Below the pieces are notes generated by a model. That model was given only the letters and a program-made list of their open reading frames with translations, was not told the DNA's origin and did not search any database. The position numbers and the translations under genes are program-made. Source: Ruminococcaceae bacterium YAD3003 (GTDB taxonomy: Bacteria > Bacillota > Clostridia > Saccharofermentanales > Saccharofermentanaceae). Taken from it: 64,000 nt of DNA. The stretch lies in NCBI GenBank assembly GCA_900107185.1, contig FNPA01000002.1:186001-250000 (forward strand), in the 5' to 3' direction. Positions 1 through 8,323 of the stretch are shown here, in pieces (positions within the stretch are counted from its first letter, which is position 1; each line of letters begins with the position of its first letter).

Positions 1-720
1 GAATATCCTGAGGGCAGCATAAAGATTAAGAAATGCAAAAGCGGAGTGTATTACTATCGCTCAGATATGCCGGAACGTGACAGGATTATTCCCAAGAATG
101 ATATAAATCTGGTGAAACAGCTTGCTCAGAAGAATTATCTGGAGGCGGTATTGAAGACTTCATCGTCAGAAGCAGCATTTCTAAATCAGGTTATCGAGAA
201 TTATCCGGATTTAACTTCCGAAGAGGTCTATTCCCATCTTTCCGACGATCGAAAGCAACTCGTCCGGCCAATACTGCTCCCTGACGACCAATACATCGCG
301 GAATGGCAGTCAAAGCCTTATAAAACCAAACCTTTCAGAAATGACGACCCGGTATACATAACGATGAGAGGGGAGCGGGTCAGATCAAAATCTGAAATGA
401 TCATCGCGGACAGGCTCTACGCAAACAACATTCCTTACAGGTACGAGTGTCCGTTAATAATAAACGGAATCCTGATTCACCCCGACTTTACGATCCTGAG
501 AATCCCTGACAGGAAGGAGCTCTATCTGGAACATTGTGGTAGAATCGGCGATGAAGATTATTCGGATGACTTTGTTGAAAGAATAAATCTTTACTCTGAT
601 AACGGCATCGTAGTTGGTGACAGGCTGTTTCTTACCTTTGAGACAGTAAATAAGCCGTTAGACGTCAGGACTATAGACAGGCTGATAAGTGGTGTTTTCA
701 CCCAAGAACCACTGCTTTAG
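1..720 (+). CDS. Nuclease-like hypothetical protein, 5' end outside window
   Basis: The reading frame is open from base 1, so the gene very probably starts upstream; an in-frame GTG at 46 is only the first possible start seen here. I infer a PD-(D/E)XK-like nuclease fold from a conserved C-terminal block: RSKSE, then YECPL, then HPDF, then YLEHCGR, followed by GDRLFLTFE. The pattern resembles hypothetical proteins common in Clostridia whose function is unknown. No RNA polymerase, helicase or methylase partner lies next to it in the window. A frameshifted relic of a related gene lies at 23859-24145. Family and nuclease role are inferred; the partial ORF itself is clear. Confidence 0.75.
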   Translation, partial: EYPEGSIKIKKCKSGVYYYRSDMPERDRIIPKNDINLVKQLAQKNYLEAVLKTSSSEAAFLNQVIENYPDLTSEEVYSHLSDDRKQLVRPILLPDDQYIAEWQSKPYKTKPFRNDDPVYITMRGERVRSKSEMIIADRLYANNIPYRYECPLIINGILIHPDFTILRIPDRKELYLEHCGRIGDEDYSDDFVERINLYSDNGIVVGDRLFLTFETVNKPLDVRTIDRLISGVFTQEPLL

Positions 721-749
721 TCTGTTAAAGCAATCGAATTCCCTTTTTA

Positions 750-778
750 TTGTATTAAAATAACAAATGCGTTATTAT
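750..778 (+). promoter_or_regulatory. Sigma-A-type promoter for the 806-6457 genes
   Basis: TTGTAT at 750-755 and TATTAT at 773-778 are separated by exactly 17 bases. It sits just after the stop of the first gene and 28 bases before the TTG start at 806. Predicted only from the motif. Confidence 0.55.
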
Positions 779-805
779 GTATGAGTATGTTTGGAGGTAA
801 TAAGC

Positions 806-1039
806 TTGAGACACGATAATAGCGTAAGACGTCCCAGTCTTGCAAATTCAAAGATTAATACTGATAAATCGGCGTCACTTTCTATTGGTGATTCACTCAG
901 AAAGGCTAAGACTAATCTTATCTTCTCCAGATTGCTTGTCGGCATTCTTCTTATAATGGCCGTTACAGTGATATTCATTGCAATCTATATGGGGTATGCG
1001 GCACCGATTTGGGACTATCTGACCAGAGTTGTTTCATAA
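806..1039 (+). CDS. Small single-pass membrane protein, 77 aa
   Basis: Function not recognised. I choose the TTG at 806 because GGAGG at 793-797 lies 8 bases upstream; an in-frame TTG at 791 overlaps that ribosome binding site. The first half is polar and basic (RHDNSVRRPS at the start), the second half holds one hydrophobic segment (LLVGILLIMAVTVIFIAIY), and a short tail ends in DYLTRVVS. Topology is probably N-in with the tail outside. It is the first gene after a good promoter and is followed by yerC and secA, so it is probably co-transcribed with them. Proximity to secA is suggestive only; it does not look like SecE or SecG. Confidence 0.6.
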   Translation: MRHDNSVRRPSLANSKINTDKSASLSIGDSLRKAKTNLIFSRLLVGILLIMAVTVIFIAIYMGYAAPIWDYLTRVVS

Positions 1040-1090
1040 GAACAGGTGAGATAGGAACCTTAAGTGGAATAGCAGTAATCAGGTGACAAA

Positions 1091-1525
1091 ATGGACGACA
1101 TTAAGGACAATCATTTTACTGATAGCGAACTGGAGGAATTAACAGATCTTTACAATGCAATGCTGACCATGAAGGACAGCGCTGAGATGCATAAGTTTTT
1201 TGTGGATCTCTGCTCGGTTAACGAATTGCATTCTCTGCTCCACCGTTGGCAGATAGTAAGAAGGATCGAACAGGGCAAGAGTTACGAGGAGATCATTAAA
1301 GAAATTTCTCCCAAAGAAGTAACTGACGAAGACAAATCTAAGTCTGAGAAGAAATCAACAGGCAGAGCCCGCGGTAAGGCGAGATCATCTACGAAGGTCA
1401 GTTCGACGACCATTTCGAGAGTTAAGAAGTGTCTCGTAAATCCCGAAGGCGGATACAGAACGGCTCTGAACAGGTTGGATGAGACTTCCAAAGACGACAA
1501 CAAAGATAATAAAACGCAAGAATAA
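1091..1525 (+). CDS. yerC: TrpR-family regulator of the YerC/YecD type, with an insertion in the HTH
   Basis: DNA-binding protein of the TrpR-like YerC/YecD family. The N-terminal part (LYNAMLTMKDSAEMHKFFVD, then LHRWQIVRRIEQGKSYEEI) and the C-terminal part (TTISRVKKCL, then GGYRTAL) match the family closely. Between them, at about residues 74-104, lies a basic, charged stretch rich in K, S, R and E that ordinary YerC proteins of about 100 residues lack; it splits the two helices of the helix-turn-helix. The protein is 144 aa. ATG at 1091 follows AGGTGAC at 1081-1087. It lies between the small membrane protein and secA, probably in one operon. The regulated genes are unknown. Confidence 0.85.
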   Translation: MDDIKDNHFTDSELEELTDLYNAMLTMKDSAEMHKFFVDLCSVNELHSLLHRWQIVRRIEQGKSYEEIIKEISPKEVTDEDKSKSEKKSTGRARGKARSSTKVSSTTISRVKKCLVNPEGGYRTALNRLDETSKDDNKDNKTQE

Positions 1526-1543
1526 ACAAAGGTAAGGAACAAA

Positions 1544-4342
1544 ATGGGTTTAATTGAAAGCATTTTCGGCACACACAGCGATCACGAACTTAAGAGGATC
1601 AATCCTCTCGTAGACAAGGTTTTCTCCTACGAAGAGGCATATTCCAAGTTATCTGACAGTGAGTTGGCAGGTAAGACTGATGAGTTCAAGAAGAGATTGG
1701 AAGACGGCGAATCACTCGATTCATTGCTTCCTGAAGCATTTGCAACAGTAAGAGAAGCTGCCTGGAGAGTTTTGGGCATGAAGCCTTACAGAGTTCAGGT
1801 AATCGGCGGAATCATTCTCCATCAGGGAAGAATCGCAGAGATGAAGACAGGTGAAGGTAAGACTCTCGTTGCTACAATGCCGGTTTACTTAAATGCACTC
1901 ACAGGCAAGGGCGTTCACGTCGTAACAGTAAACGACTACCTCGCAAAGCGTGACTCCGAGTGGATGGGTAAGGTTTATAAGTTCCTGAAGCTGAGCGTAG
2001 GTCTCATCATTCACGACATCCCGCTCAAGGAACGCCAGAAGATGTACGCTTGTGACATCGTATACGGAACAAACAACGAGTTCGGTTTCGACTACTTGAG
2101 AGATAACATGGTTGTTTCCAAAGACCAGATCATGCAGAGAGAACTCAACTACGCTATCGTCGACGAGGTCGACTCAATCCTCATCGATGAGGCGAGAACA
2201 CCTCTCATCATTTCAGGTAGAGGAACAGAGTCCTCCGACCTCTACAAGAAGGCAGATAACCTCGTTAAGACATTGAAGCCTTACACAGTTGTTGAAACAG
2301 ATGACAAGGTTGATATGGATGAGCTCGTTGGTGACGCAGATTACGTTATCGACGAGAAGGCAAAGACATCAGTTCTTACAGCAAACGGTATCGCAAAGGC
2401 CGAGAAGTTCTTCAATATCGAGAACCTCTCAGATCCTGAGAACTTTGACCTTCAGCACTATATCAACAATGCTCTTAAGGCTAACGGTAACTTCAAGAAA
2501 GACCAGCAGTACATCGTTCAGGACGGCGAAGTCATCATCGTAGACGACTTTACAGGAAGACTTATGCCGGGCAGACGTTTCAGCGACGGTGTTCACCAGG
2601 CTATCGAAGCGAAAGAGAACGTTAAGGTCGCTAATGAGAACAAGACACTCGCTACGATTACTTTCCAGAATTTCTTCCGTATGTACACTAAACTCTCCGG
2701 AATGACAGGTACAGCTTATACAGAGGAAGGCGAGTTCAGACAGATCTATAACCTCGACGTTATCCAGATTCCTACGAACAGACCTGTTCAGAGAATAGAC
2801 GAGTACGATGCAGTATTTAAGACTGAGAACGGTAAGTATGCTGCAATCCTTAAGACAGTTAAGGAAGCTAACGATAAGGGACAGCCGGTTCTTGTTGGTA
2901 CAGTTAACGTTGATAAGTCCGAGCTCCTGTCCAGAATCTTCTCTAAATACGGCATCAAGCACAACGTATTGAACGCTAAGAACCACTTGCGCGAGGCTGA
3001 GATCGTTGCTCAGGCAGGACGTAAGGGTGCTGTTACGATCGCTACAAACATGGCGGGCCGTGGTACCGATATTATCCTCGGCGGTAATGCTGAATACATG
3101 GCACTCCAGGAGATGAGAAGACTCGGTTATACAGAAGACCTCATCGCTGCATCAACAGCTCACAACGAGACTGATGATGAGCTCATTCTCGAGGCCAGAC
3201 AGAGATTCACTAGTCTCGAAAGTAAGTTCAAGGAAGAACTCGCTCCTGAGGCTGAAGAAGTCAGAAAACTCGGCGGTCTTTACATCGTAGGTACAGAGCG
3301 TCACGAATCAAGACGTATCGATAACCAGCTCAAGGGACGTGCAGGACGTCAGGGTGACCCCGGAAGATCCAAATTCTTCCTCTCACTCGAAGATGACCTC
3401 CTCAGAATTTTCGGCGGTGACAGAGTAACCATGATCTATGACAGCCTCGGTATCGAAGACGATATGGAGCTCCAGGTCAAGTCACTTACTAAGGTTATCG
3501 ACAGCTCACAGAAGAAACTCGAAGCAATGCATTTCTCAGCACGTAAGAGCGTTCTCGAATACGACGACGTTAACAACGTTCAGAGAACGATCACATACGA
3601 TCAGAGAAGACAGGTTATCTTCGGTGAAGACGTACACGGTATCTATCTCCAGATGATCGACCGTGTTGCTTCCAGAGTTTGTAACCAGTTCGCTCTTGAC
3701 GGTGTAATCACTACAACTGAGAGATATTCACTCGGTAAGCTCCTCGAAGAGATTTTCGGACCCCTCGAGTCAGTCCAGCTCGTTCAGGATGTTGATAAGG
3801 ACATCCCTGAGTGCGATGAGCTCGCTGCACAGATTGCTGAAGAGGCTAAGGAAGTTGTTGCTAAGAAGGAAGAAGAAGTTTCTACTGAAGTATTCCGTGA
3901 AGCAGAGCGTCAGATCCTCCTCAGAACAGTTGACCTCAAGTGGATGGATCACATCGATGCTTTGGATCAGCTCTCCCAGGCTATCAGAATGAGAAGCGTT
4001 GGTCAGCACGACCCTGTTGTTGAGTACAAGCTCGAAGGTTCAGCAATGTTCGAAGAGATGAACGAGAACATCCAGAACGATGCAGTTAAGTTCATCATGA
4101 GAGCTAACTTCACACCTGAGACTCACATCGAAGCAAAGCAGACAGTTAGAGAAATGTCTGAGAACCACGCAAAGGCTGCTCCGGTTACAGTTAAGTCAGC
4201 TTCAAAGCCGATTGAAGGTACTGCCGGAAACACTAAGACACAGACACCTGTAAAGCGTGATTCATCAAAGGTCGGAAGAAACGATCCGTGCCCTTGCGGT
4301 TCAGGTAAGAAGTACAAAGATTGTTGTGGTAAGGCTAAGTAA
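1544..4342 (+). CDS. secA: Preprotein translocase ATPase SecA
   Basis: Motor of the Sec pathway: couples ATP hydrolysis to pushing unfolded secretory proteins through SecYEG at the membrane. The Walker A region is MKTGEGKT at about residues 100-107; DEAD-type motif II follows as VDEVDSILIDEARTPLIISG; the second helicase domain has TNMAGRGTDI and GRAGRQGDPG. The C-terminus carries the SecB/zinc-binding tail with CPCGSGKKYKDCC. At 932 aa it is longer than the B. subtilis enzyme, mostly through the region after the wing domain and a linker rich in K, T and P before the zinc tail. AAAGGTAAGG precedes ATG 1544. Its stop codon overlaps the start of the next gene by one base. Confidence 0.98.
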   Translation: MGLIESIFGTHSDHELKRINPLVDKVFSYEEAYSKLSDSELAGKTDEFKKRLEDGESLDSLLPEAFATVREAAWRVLGMKPYRVQVIGGIILHQGRIAEMKTGEGKTLVATMPVYLNALTGKGVHVVTVNDYLAKRDSEWMGKVYKFLKLSVGLIIHDIPLKERQKMYACDIVYGTNNEFGFDYLRDNMVVSKDQIMQRELNYAIVDEVDSILIDEARTPLIISGRGTESSDLYKKADNLVKTLKPYTVVETDDKVDMDELVGDADYVIDEKAKTSVLTANGIAKAEKFFNIENLSDPENFDLQHYINNALKANGNFKKDQQYIVQDGEVIIVDDFTGRLMPGRRFSDGVHQAIEAKENVKVANENKTLATITFQNFFRMYTKLSGMTGTAYTEEGEFRQIYNLDVIQIPTNRPVQRIDEYDAVFKTENGKYAAILKTVKEANDKGQPVLVGTVNVDKSELLSRIFSKYGIKHNVLNAKNHLREAEIVAQAGRKGAVTIATNMAGRGTDIILGGNAEYMALQEMRRLGYTEDLIAASTAHNETDDELILEARQRFTSLESKFKEELAPEAEEVRKLGGLYIVGTERHESRRIDNQLKGRAGRQGDPGRSKFFLSLEDDLLRIFGGDRVTMIYDSLGIEDDMELQVKSLTKVIDSSQKKLEAMHFSARKSVLEYDDVNNVQRTITYDQRRQVIFGEDVHGIYLQMIDRVASRVCNQFALDGVITTTERYSLGKLLEEIFGPLESVQLVQDVDKDIPECDELAAQIAEEAKEVVAKKEEEVSTEVFREAERQILLRTVDLKWMDHIDALDQLSQAIRMRSVGQHDPVVEYKLEGSAMFEEMNENIQNDAVKFIMRANFTPETHIEAKQTVREMSENHAKAAPVTVKSASKPIEGTAGNTKTQTPVKRDSSKVGRNDPCPCGSGKKYKDCCGKAK

Positions 4343-5187
4343 TGATTACTGATACAAAAGAATTCGTTAAACGTGTTGACGACGCTGCTGACTTTTTAAG
4401 GACTGCAGTTGCCGGCAACACGTTGCCGTCTATATGCATAGTTTTAGGTTCAGGCTTAGGCCCCCTGGCATCAATGGTTGATGTCATCAAGGAGATAAGC
4501 TATAAGGACATTCCAGGTTTCCCTGTTTCAACGGCTCCGGGACATAAGGGTTCTCTTATTTTCGGAACGCTCGAAGGTAAGAATGTTTTCCTTATGAACG
4601 GCCGTTTCCACTATTACGAAGGTTATCCGATGGAGACCGTTACTTTCTATGTGAGAGTAATGGGAAGACTTGGAGTTAAGGCGCTCCTTTTAACAAACGC
4701 TTCAGGCGGAATCAACCTCGACATGAAGGTTCCTGAACTCGTTGCAATTACTGATCACCTCTCGTTTAATGCAGAGCCTGTTTTAAGAGGCCCCAACATC
4801 GAAGAATTCGGAACGAGATTCCCTGACCAGTGCCACGTTTACGATCCTGAATTAACAGACACGCTCGTCAATTGCGCACGCGATCTGAAGATAAGGATCA
4901 GCCGTGGTGTATATGCATATTCAAAGGGTCCCCAGTATGAGACTCCCGCAGAGATCAGAGCCTTGAGAATCCTTGGAGCTGACTGCGTCGGAATGTCCAC
5001 TGTACCTGAAGCAATTGCTGCATCCCACATGGGTATAAGAGTTGCTGCAATGTCCTGCATTACCAATATGGCTGCAGGTATCACAGGCCAGGCTCTCTCA
5101 GAGCAGGAAGTCCTTGATAATGCTGCGTTGGCTTCAGAAAACAGCTGCGCTTTGGTCAAAGAATTCGTTAAGAGAATAAATCTGTAA
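4342..5187 (+). CDS. punA: Purine nucleoside phosphorylase
   Basis: Phosphorolysis of purine (deoxy)nucleosides to free base and (deoxy)ribose 1-phosphate; cytoplasmic purine salvage. Family features of the trimeric PNP type: VLGSGLGPL near the N-terminus (phosphate site), LTNASGGIN, YETPAEIR and GMSTVPE, then SCITNMAAG near the end. Length 281 aa is normal for the family. The ATG overlaps the secA stop as TAATG, so translation is probably coupled. With ahcY just downstream, the pair can process the adenosine made from S-adenosylhomocysteine, although trimeric PNPs generally prefer guanosine and inosine. Confidence 0.93.
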   Translation: MITDTKEFVKRVDDAADFLRTAVAGNTLPSICIVLGSGLGPLASMVDVIKEISYKDIPGFPVSTAPGHKGSLIFGTLEGKNVFLMNGRFHYYEGYPMETVTFYVRVMGRLGVKALLLTNASGGINLDMKVPELVAITDHLSFNAEPVLRGPNIEEFGTRFPDQCHVYDPELTDTLVNCARDLKIRISRGVYAYSKGPQYETPAEIRALRILGADCVGMSTVPEAIAASHMGIRVAAMSCITNMAAGITGQALSEQEVLDNAALASENSCALVKEFVKRINL

Positions 5188-5197
5188 AGGTACAACT

Positions 5198-6457
5198 ATG
5201 AGCAAATTCAACTACGAAGTAAGAGACATCAATCTCGCGAAAACCGGTCTTGAGAAGATCGAGTGGGCATACCGCAATATGCCGGTATTAAGAGCGATTG
5301 AGGCCGAACTCATTGAGAAGCAGCCTTTTAAGGGTCTTAAGATCTCCGTATCTGTTCATGTTGAAGCAAAGACAGCATGCCTTGCCAGAGCACTCGCAAG
5401 AGGCGGCGCTGAGGTAGCATTAACAGGCTGTAATCCGTTATCCACACAAGATGACGTAGCTGCAGGTCTTGCTTCACTTGATATCATGAACGTCTATGCT
5501 GTTCACGGTGACGACGAAGAGCATTACTGGAACAGATTAAGAAGCGCTCTTGCATTTAAGCCTGACATCGTTATCGACGACGGCGGTGATTTCGCGCTGC
5601 TCCTTCACTCAGAGATGCAGGATCTTGCTGCAAGTCTTAAGGGCGGATGTGAAGAGACAACAACAGGCGTTCACAGACTCGAGATCCTTAAGGGCGAGAA
5701 CAAGCTCCTTTATCCTGTAATTGCAGTTAACGATGCCAGATGTAAGCATCTTTTCGATAACAGATTCGGTACAGGCCAATCCGTATGGACTGCAATTATG
5801 GCAACAACAAACCTCGTAGTAGCAGGTAAGACTGTTGTAGTTGCAGGTTACGGTATGTGCGGCAGAGGAGTTGCCATGAGAGCAAAGGGCCTCGGCGCTA
5901 AGGTTATCGTTACTGAGATCGATCCCGTTAAGGCATGCGAAGCCATCATGGAAGGCTACCAGGTCATGACCATGGATGAGGCAGCTCCTTTGGGCGACTT
6001 CTTTGTTACAGTAACAGGCTGCAAGGATGTCATCGTAGGAAGACATTTCGAGATGATGAAAGATGGCGCAGTATGCTGCAACGCAGGACATTTCGACTGC
6101 GAAGTAAGCGTAGCTGAATTAAAGGATATTTGTGTTGAGAGCACAGAACTCAGAAATAACATCATCGGCTATAAGCTCAATAACGGTAAGACGGTTTGCG
6201 TTATAGCTGAAGGCAGACTCGTTAACCTCGCATCAGGCGACGGCCATCCGGTCGAGATCATGGACATGAGTTTTGCTCTGCAGGCACAGTCAGCAATGTA
6301 CATTGCTAATAACCCCGACAGACTCCCTGTTGACGTATATCAGACACCTGAAGTAATCGACAACAGAGTAGCTGAGATCCTTTTGAATACTAAGGGAATC
6401 TCAATTGACAAACTCACACCTGAGCAGGAGAAGTACATCAGTTCCTGGGATCTGTAA
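5198..6457 (+). CDS. ahcY: S-adenosylhomocysteine hydrolase
   Basis: Splits S-adenosyl-L-homocysteine to adenosine and homocysteine, removing the inhibitory product of methyltransferases. The NAD-binding Rossmann motif GYGMCGRGVAMRAKG lies at about residues 217-231, and CNAGHFDCEV and VNLASGDGHP are typical family blocks. At 419 aa it is the short bacterial/archaeal form without the extra helix insert, and it ends KYISSWDL instead of the usual Y-R-Y tail. RBS AAAGG lies 8 bases before ATG 5198. It is the last gene of the secA run: a strong terminator follows at 6482. Confidence 0.95.
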   Translation: MSKFNYEVRDINLAKTGLEKIEWAYRNMPVLRAIEAELIEKQPFKGLKISVSVHVEAKTACLARALARGGAEVALTGCNPLSTQDDVAAGLASLDIMNVYAVHGDDEEHYWNRLRSALAFKPDIVIDDGGDFALLLHSEMQDLAASLKGGCEETTTGVHRLEILKGENKLLYPVIAVNDARCKHLFDNRFGTGQSVWTAIMATTNLVVAGKTVVVAGYGMCGRGVAMRAKGLGAKVIVTEIDPVKACEAIMEGYQVMTMDEAAPLGDFFVTVTGCKDVIVGRHFEMMKDGAVCCNAGHFDCEVSVAELKDICVESTELRNNIIGYKLNNGKTVCVIAEGRLVNLASGDGHPVEIMDMSFALQAQSAMYIANNPDRLPVDVYQTPEVIDNRVAEILLNTKGISIDKLTPEQEKYISSWDL

Positions 6458-6481
6458 GTAGTTTTAGTTTTTGTAATTACG

Positions 6482-6526
6482 CACCCACTAAACGCTATTT
6501 TTTGGCAGTTTAGTGGGTGTTTTTAT
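6482..6526 (+). terminator. Rho-independent terminator after ahcY
   Basis: Inverted repeat CACCCACTAAAC / GTTTAGTGGGTG (6482-6493 and 6508-6519) followed by a T-run. It is the first unit of the tandem hairpin array described separately. Confidence 0.85.
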
Positions 6527-6786
6527 TTCCAGTGGTATTAGGGACTGCCCACTAAACTGAAGATTTTTTATGTTTAGTGGGTGTTTTTATTTCCGGTGGT
6601 ATTAGGGTTTGCCCACTAAACTGAAGATTTTTTATGTTTAGTGGGTAATTTCTGTTTGCTTACCTCTCGAAAGCACCCACCAATTCACGTTATCGAGCGT
6701 TTTAGTGGGCATATACACATATATATCCCTAATCATTGCCGACAAATTTACCCACTGACAAGCAGTTTTTCGCGATTTAGTAGGCA
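6482..6786. repeat. Tandem array of five terminator-like hairpins
   Basis: The 410-bp gap between ahcY and def holds five inverted repeats built on CCCACTAAAC...GTTTAGTGGG. Units 1-3 (arms starting at 6482, 6548 and 6612) are near identical; units 2 and 3 are spaced exactly 64 bp, and the segment TTTTTATTTCC(A/G)GTGGTATTAGGG separates copies. Units 4 (about 6675-6710) and 5 (about 6749-6786) are diverged in the arms and loops. This is duplication of a terminator cassette with decay at the def end; no gene is seen in the gap. Confidence 0.85.
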
Positions 6787-6806
6787 ATCTGCAAGAGCGC
6801 TAAAAC

Positions 6807-6834
6807 TTGTTTAGTTTTTTATATTATTTATAAT
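6807..6834 (+). promoter_or_regulatory. Promoter for def operon
   Basis: TTGTTT at 6807-6812 and TATAAT at 6829-6834 with a 16-base spacer, 33 bases before the def start. Motif-based prediction. Confidence 0.55.
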
Positions 6835-6867
6835 ATATGAGGAGAAATTTTTGATTGGAGGCCTGAT

Positions 6868-7350
6868 ATGGCTTTAAGAAATCTGGTTTTAGAGGGAGAT
6901 CCGCTTCTTCGTAAGAAGTCGAGGCCCGTTGATGAGATCACACCCAGGATTATCAAACTCCTGGATGACATGGCAGATACTATGTATTTTGAGAACAGAG
7001 GTGTCGGCATTGCTGCTCCCCAGGTCGGTGTATTAAGAAGAGTATTCATCGTTGATGTCGGTGATGAGCACGGTAAGGTTGAGTTCATCAATCCTGAGAT
7101 CCTTGAGACATCAGGCTCACAGACAGATAACGAAGGATGCCTCTCCGTTCCCGGTAAGACATGCCCCGTTGAGAGAGCTAATTACGTTAAGGCTAAGGCA
7201 TTGGACCGTGACGGTAACGAGTTCATTGTTGAAGGCGAAGGCCTCTTTGCCAGATGCGTTCTCCATGAATACGATCACCTGGACGGCATTCTTTTCATTG
7301 ATAAGTCTGCTGACGGTAAGGTCTACGATATCGAGAGTGAGGAAGACTGA
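6868..7350 (+). CDS. def: Peptide deformylase
   Basis: Metalloenzyme that removes the N-formyl group from new proteins. All three family motifs are present: [10 protein letters not shown] (motif 1), EGCLSVPG (motif 2, metal-binding Cys) and [11 protein letters not shown] (motif 3, HExxH type with two metal-binding His). 160 aa, normal length. GGAGG at 6857-6861 precedes ATG 6868. It opens a long housekeeping operon and is followed three bases later by fmt, the enzyme that adds the formyl group to initiator tRNA. Confidence 0.97.
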   Translation: MALRNLVLEGDPLLRKKSRPVDEITPRIIKLLDDMADTMYFENRGVGIAAPQVGVLRRVFIVDVGDEHGKVEFINPEILETSGSQTDNEGCLSVPGKTCPVERANYVKAKALDRDGNEFIVEGEGLFARCVLHEYDHLDGILFIDKSADGKVYDIESEED

Positions 7351-7353
7351 TAA

Positions 7354-8313
7354 GTGGACAGGCGTGATCTTAAAGTAATATTCATGGGAACGCCTGAATT
7401 TGCAGGCACTAATCTTAAGGCTCTCATCGATGCTGGATATAGCATTGTCCTGGTACTTTGCCAGCCTGACAAGCCCGTTGGAAGGAAACATATCCTTACT
7501 GCGCCTCCTGTTAAGGTAATCGCGCAGGAGAACGGTATTGAGGTATATCAGCCTGATACTTTGAAGACTGATGAGGCCCTCTCTAGAGTTCAATCTTACG
7601 ATGCAGATCTCATTGTTACTGCTGCATACGGTAAGATCCTTCCCAAAGCTATCCTCGATCTCCCCAAATACGGATGCATCAACTGCCACGGCAGCCTTCT
7701 TCCTGCGAGAAGAGGATCAGCTCCCGTACAGCGTGCGATCCTTGAAGGAGATAAAGTAACGGGAATCACTTTCATGAAGATGGATGTCGGCATGGATACA
7801 GGTGACATCATTGATAAGATCGAAGTTGAGATCGATCCCAATGAGCACACAGAATCACTCATGAATAAACTCGCTGAAGCGAGCGCTGCTAAGCTCCCTG
7901 AGATAATCGACAAGTGGGTAGCAGGCGAACTCACAACAACAAAGCAGGATGATTCACTTGCAACAGCATGCCCGCCTATAAGACCTGAAGAAGGCGAGTT
8001 TACATGGGACCAGGATGCAACTGCGATTCATAACAGAGTTAGAGCATTAAGTGCCTGGCCGGGTGCCTTTGTAATGAAGGACGTAAACAAATTGAAGATA
8101 CTTGATTCAGTAGTATTAGAAGATGAATCGATCATTCCGGACGAACTTAAAAATGTTGAACCCGGAATAGTTGTAAAAGCAAAAGGCGAGAATCTTATCG
8201 TTAAGTGCGGCAGAGGTTTTCTGAAGGTAATGGAACTGCAGGTACCGGGTGGCAAGAGACTTATGTCCAGAGACTGCGCTCACAATTTTACTGTCGGAAA
8301 ACCGATAATATAG
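7354..8313 (+). CDS. fmt: Methionyl-tRNA formyltransferase
   Basis: Transfers a formyl group from 10-formyltetrahydrofolate to Met-tRNAfMet. N-terminal catalytic domain shows VIFMGTPEFA, the folate-site motif NCHGSLLPARRGSAPVQRAI and MDVGMDTGDI; the C-terminal OB-like domain runs from about residue 205. 319 aa, normal. The start is a GTG at 7354, three bases after the def stop, and the def tail GAGTGAGGAAG supplies the ribosome binding site. Confidence 0.96.
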   Translation: MDRRDLKVIFMGTPEFAGTNLKALIDAGYSIVLVLCQPDKPVGRKHILTAPPVKVIAQENGIEVYQPDTLKTDEALSRVQSYDADLIVTAAYGKILPKAILDLPKYGCINCHGSLLPARRGSAPVQRAILEGDKVTGITFMKMDVGMDTGDIIDKIEVEIDPNEHTESLMNKLAEASAAKLPEIIDKWVAGELTTTKQDDSLATACPPIRPEEGEFTWDQDATAIHNRVRALSAWPGAFVMKDVNKLKILDSVVLEDESIIPDELKNVEPGIVVKAKGENLIVKCGRGFLKVMELQVPGGKRLMSRDCAHNFTVGKPII

Positions 8314-8323
8314 GATCAGCTTC

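Noticed and set aside
2429-2986. 185-codon ORF on the minus strand within secA
   Set aside because: It is the antisense shadow of a strongly conserved gene, with no start signal and no recognisable protein.
1544-4342. Unusual SecA2-type accessory translocase because of its length
   Set aside because: It carries the full set of SecA1 motifs and the zinc tail, and is the only SecA seen; extra length is in linkers.
6482-6786. Regular repeats resembling a CRISPR array
   Set aside because: Repeats are inverted hairpins with nearly identical spacers, only 64 bp period in two units, and no cas genes are present.
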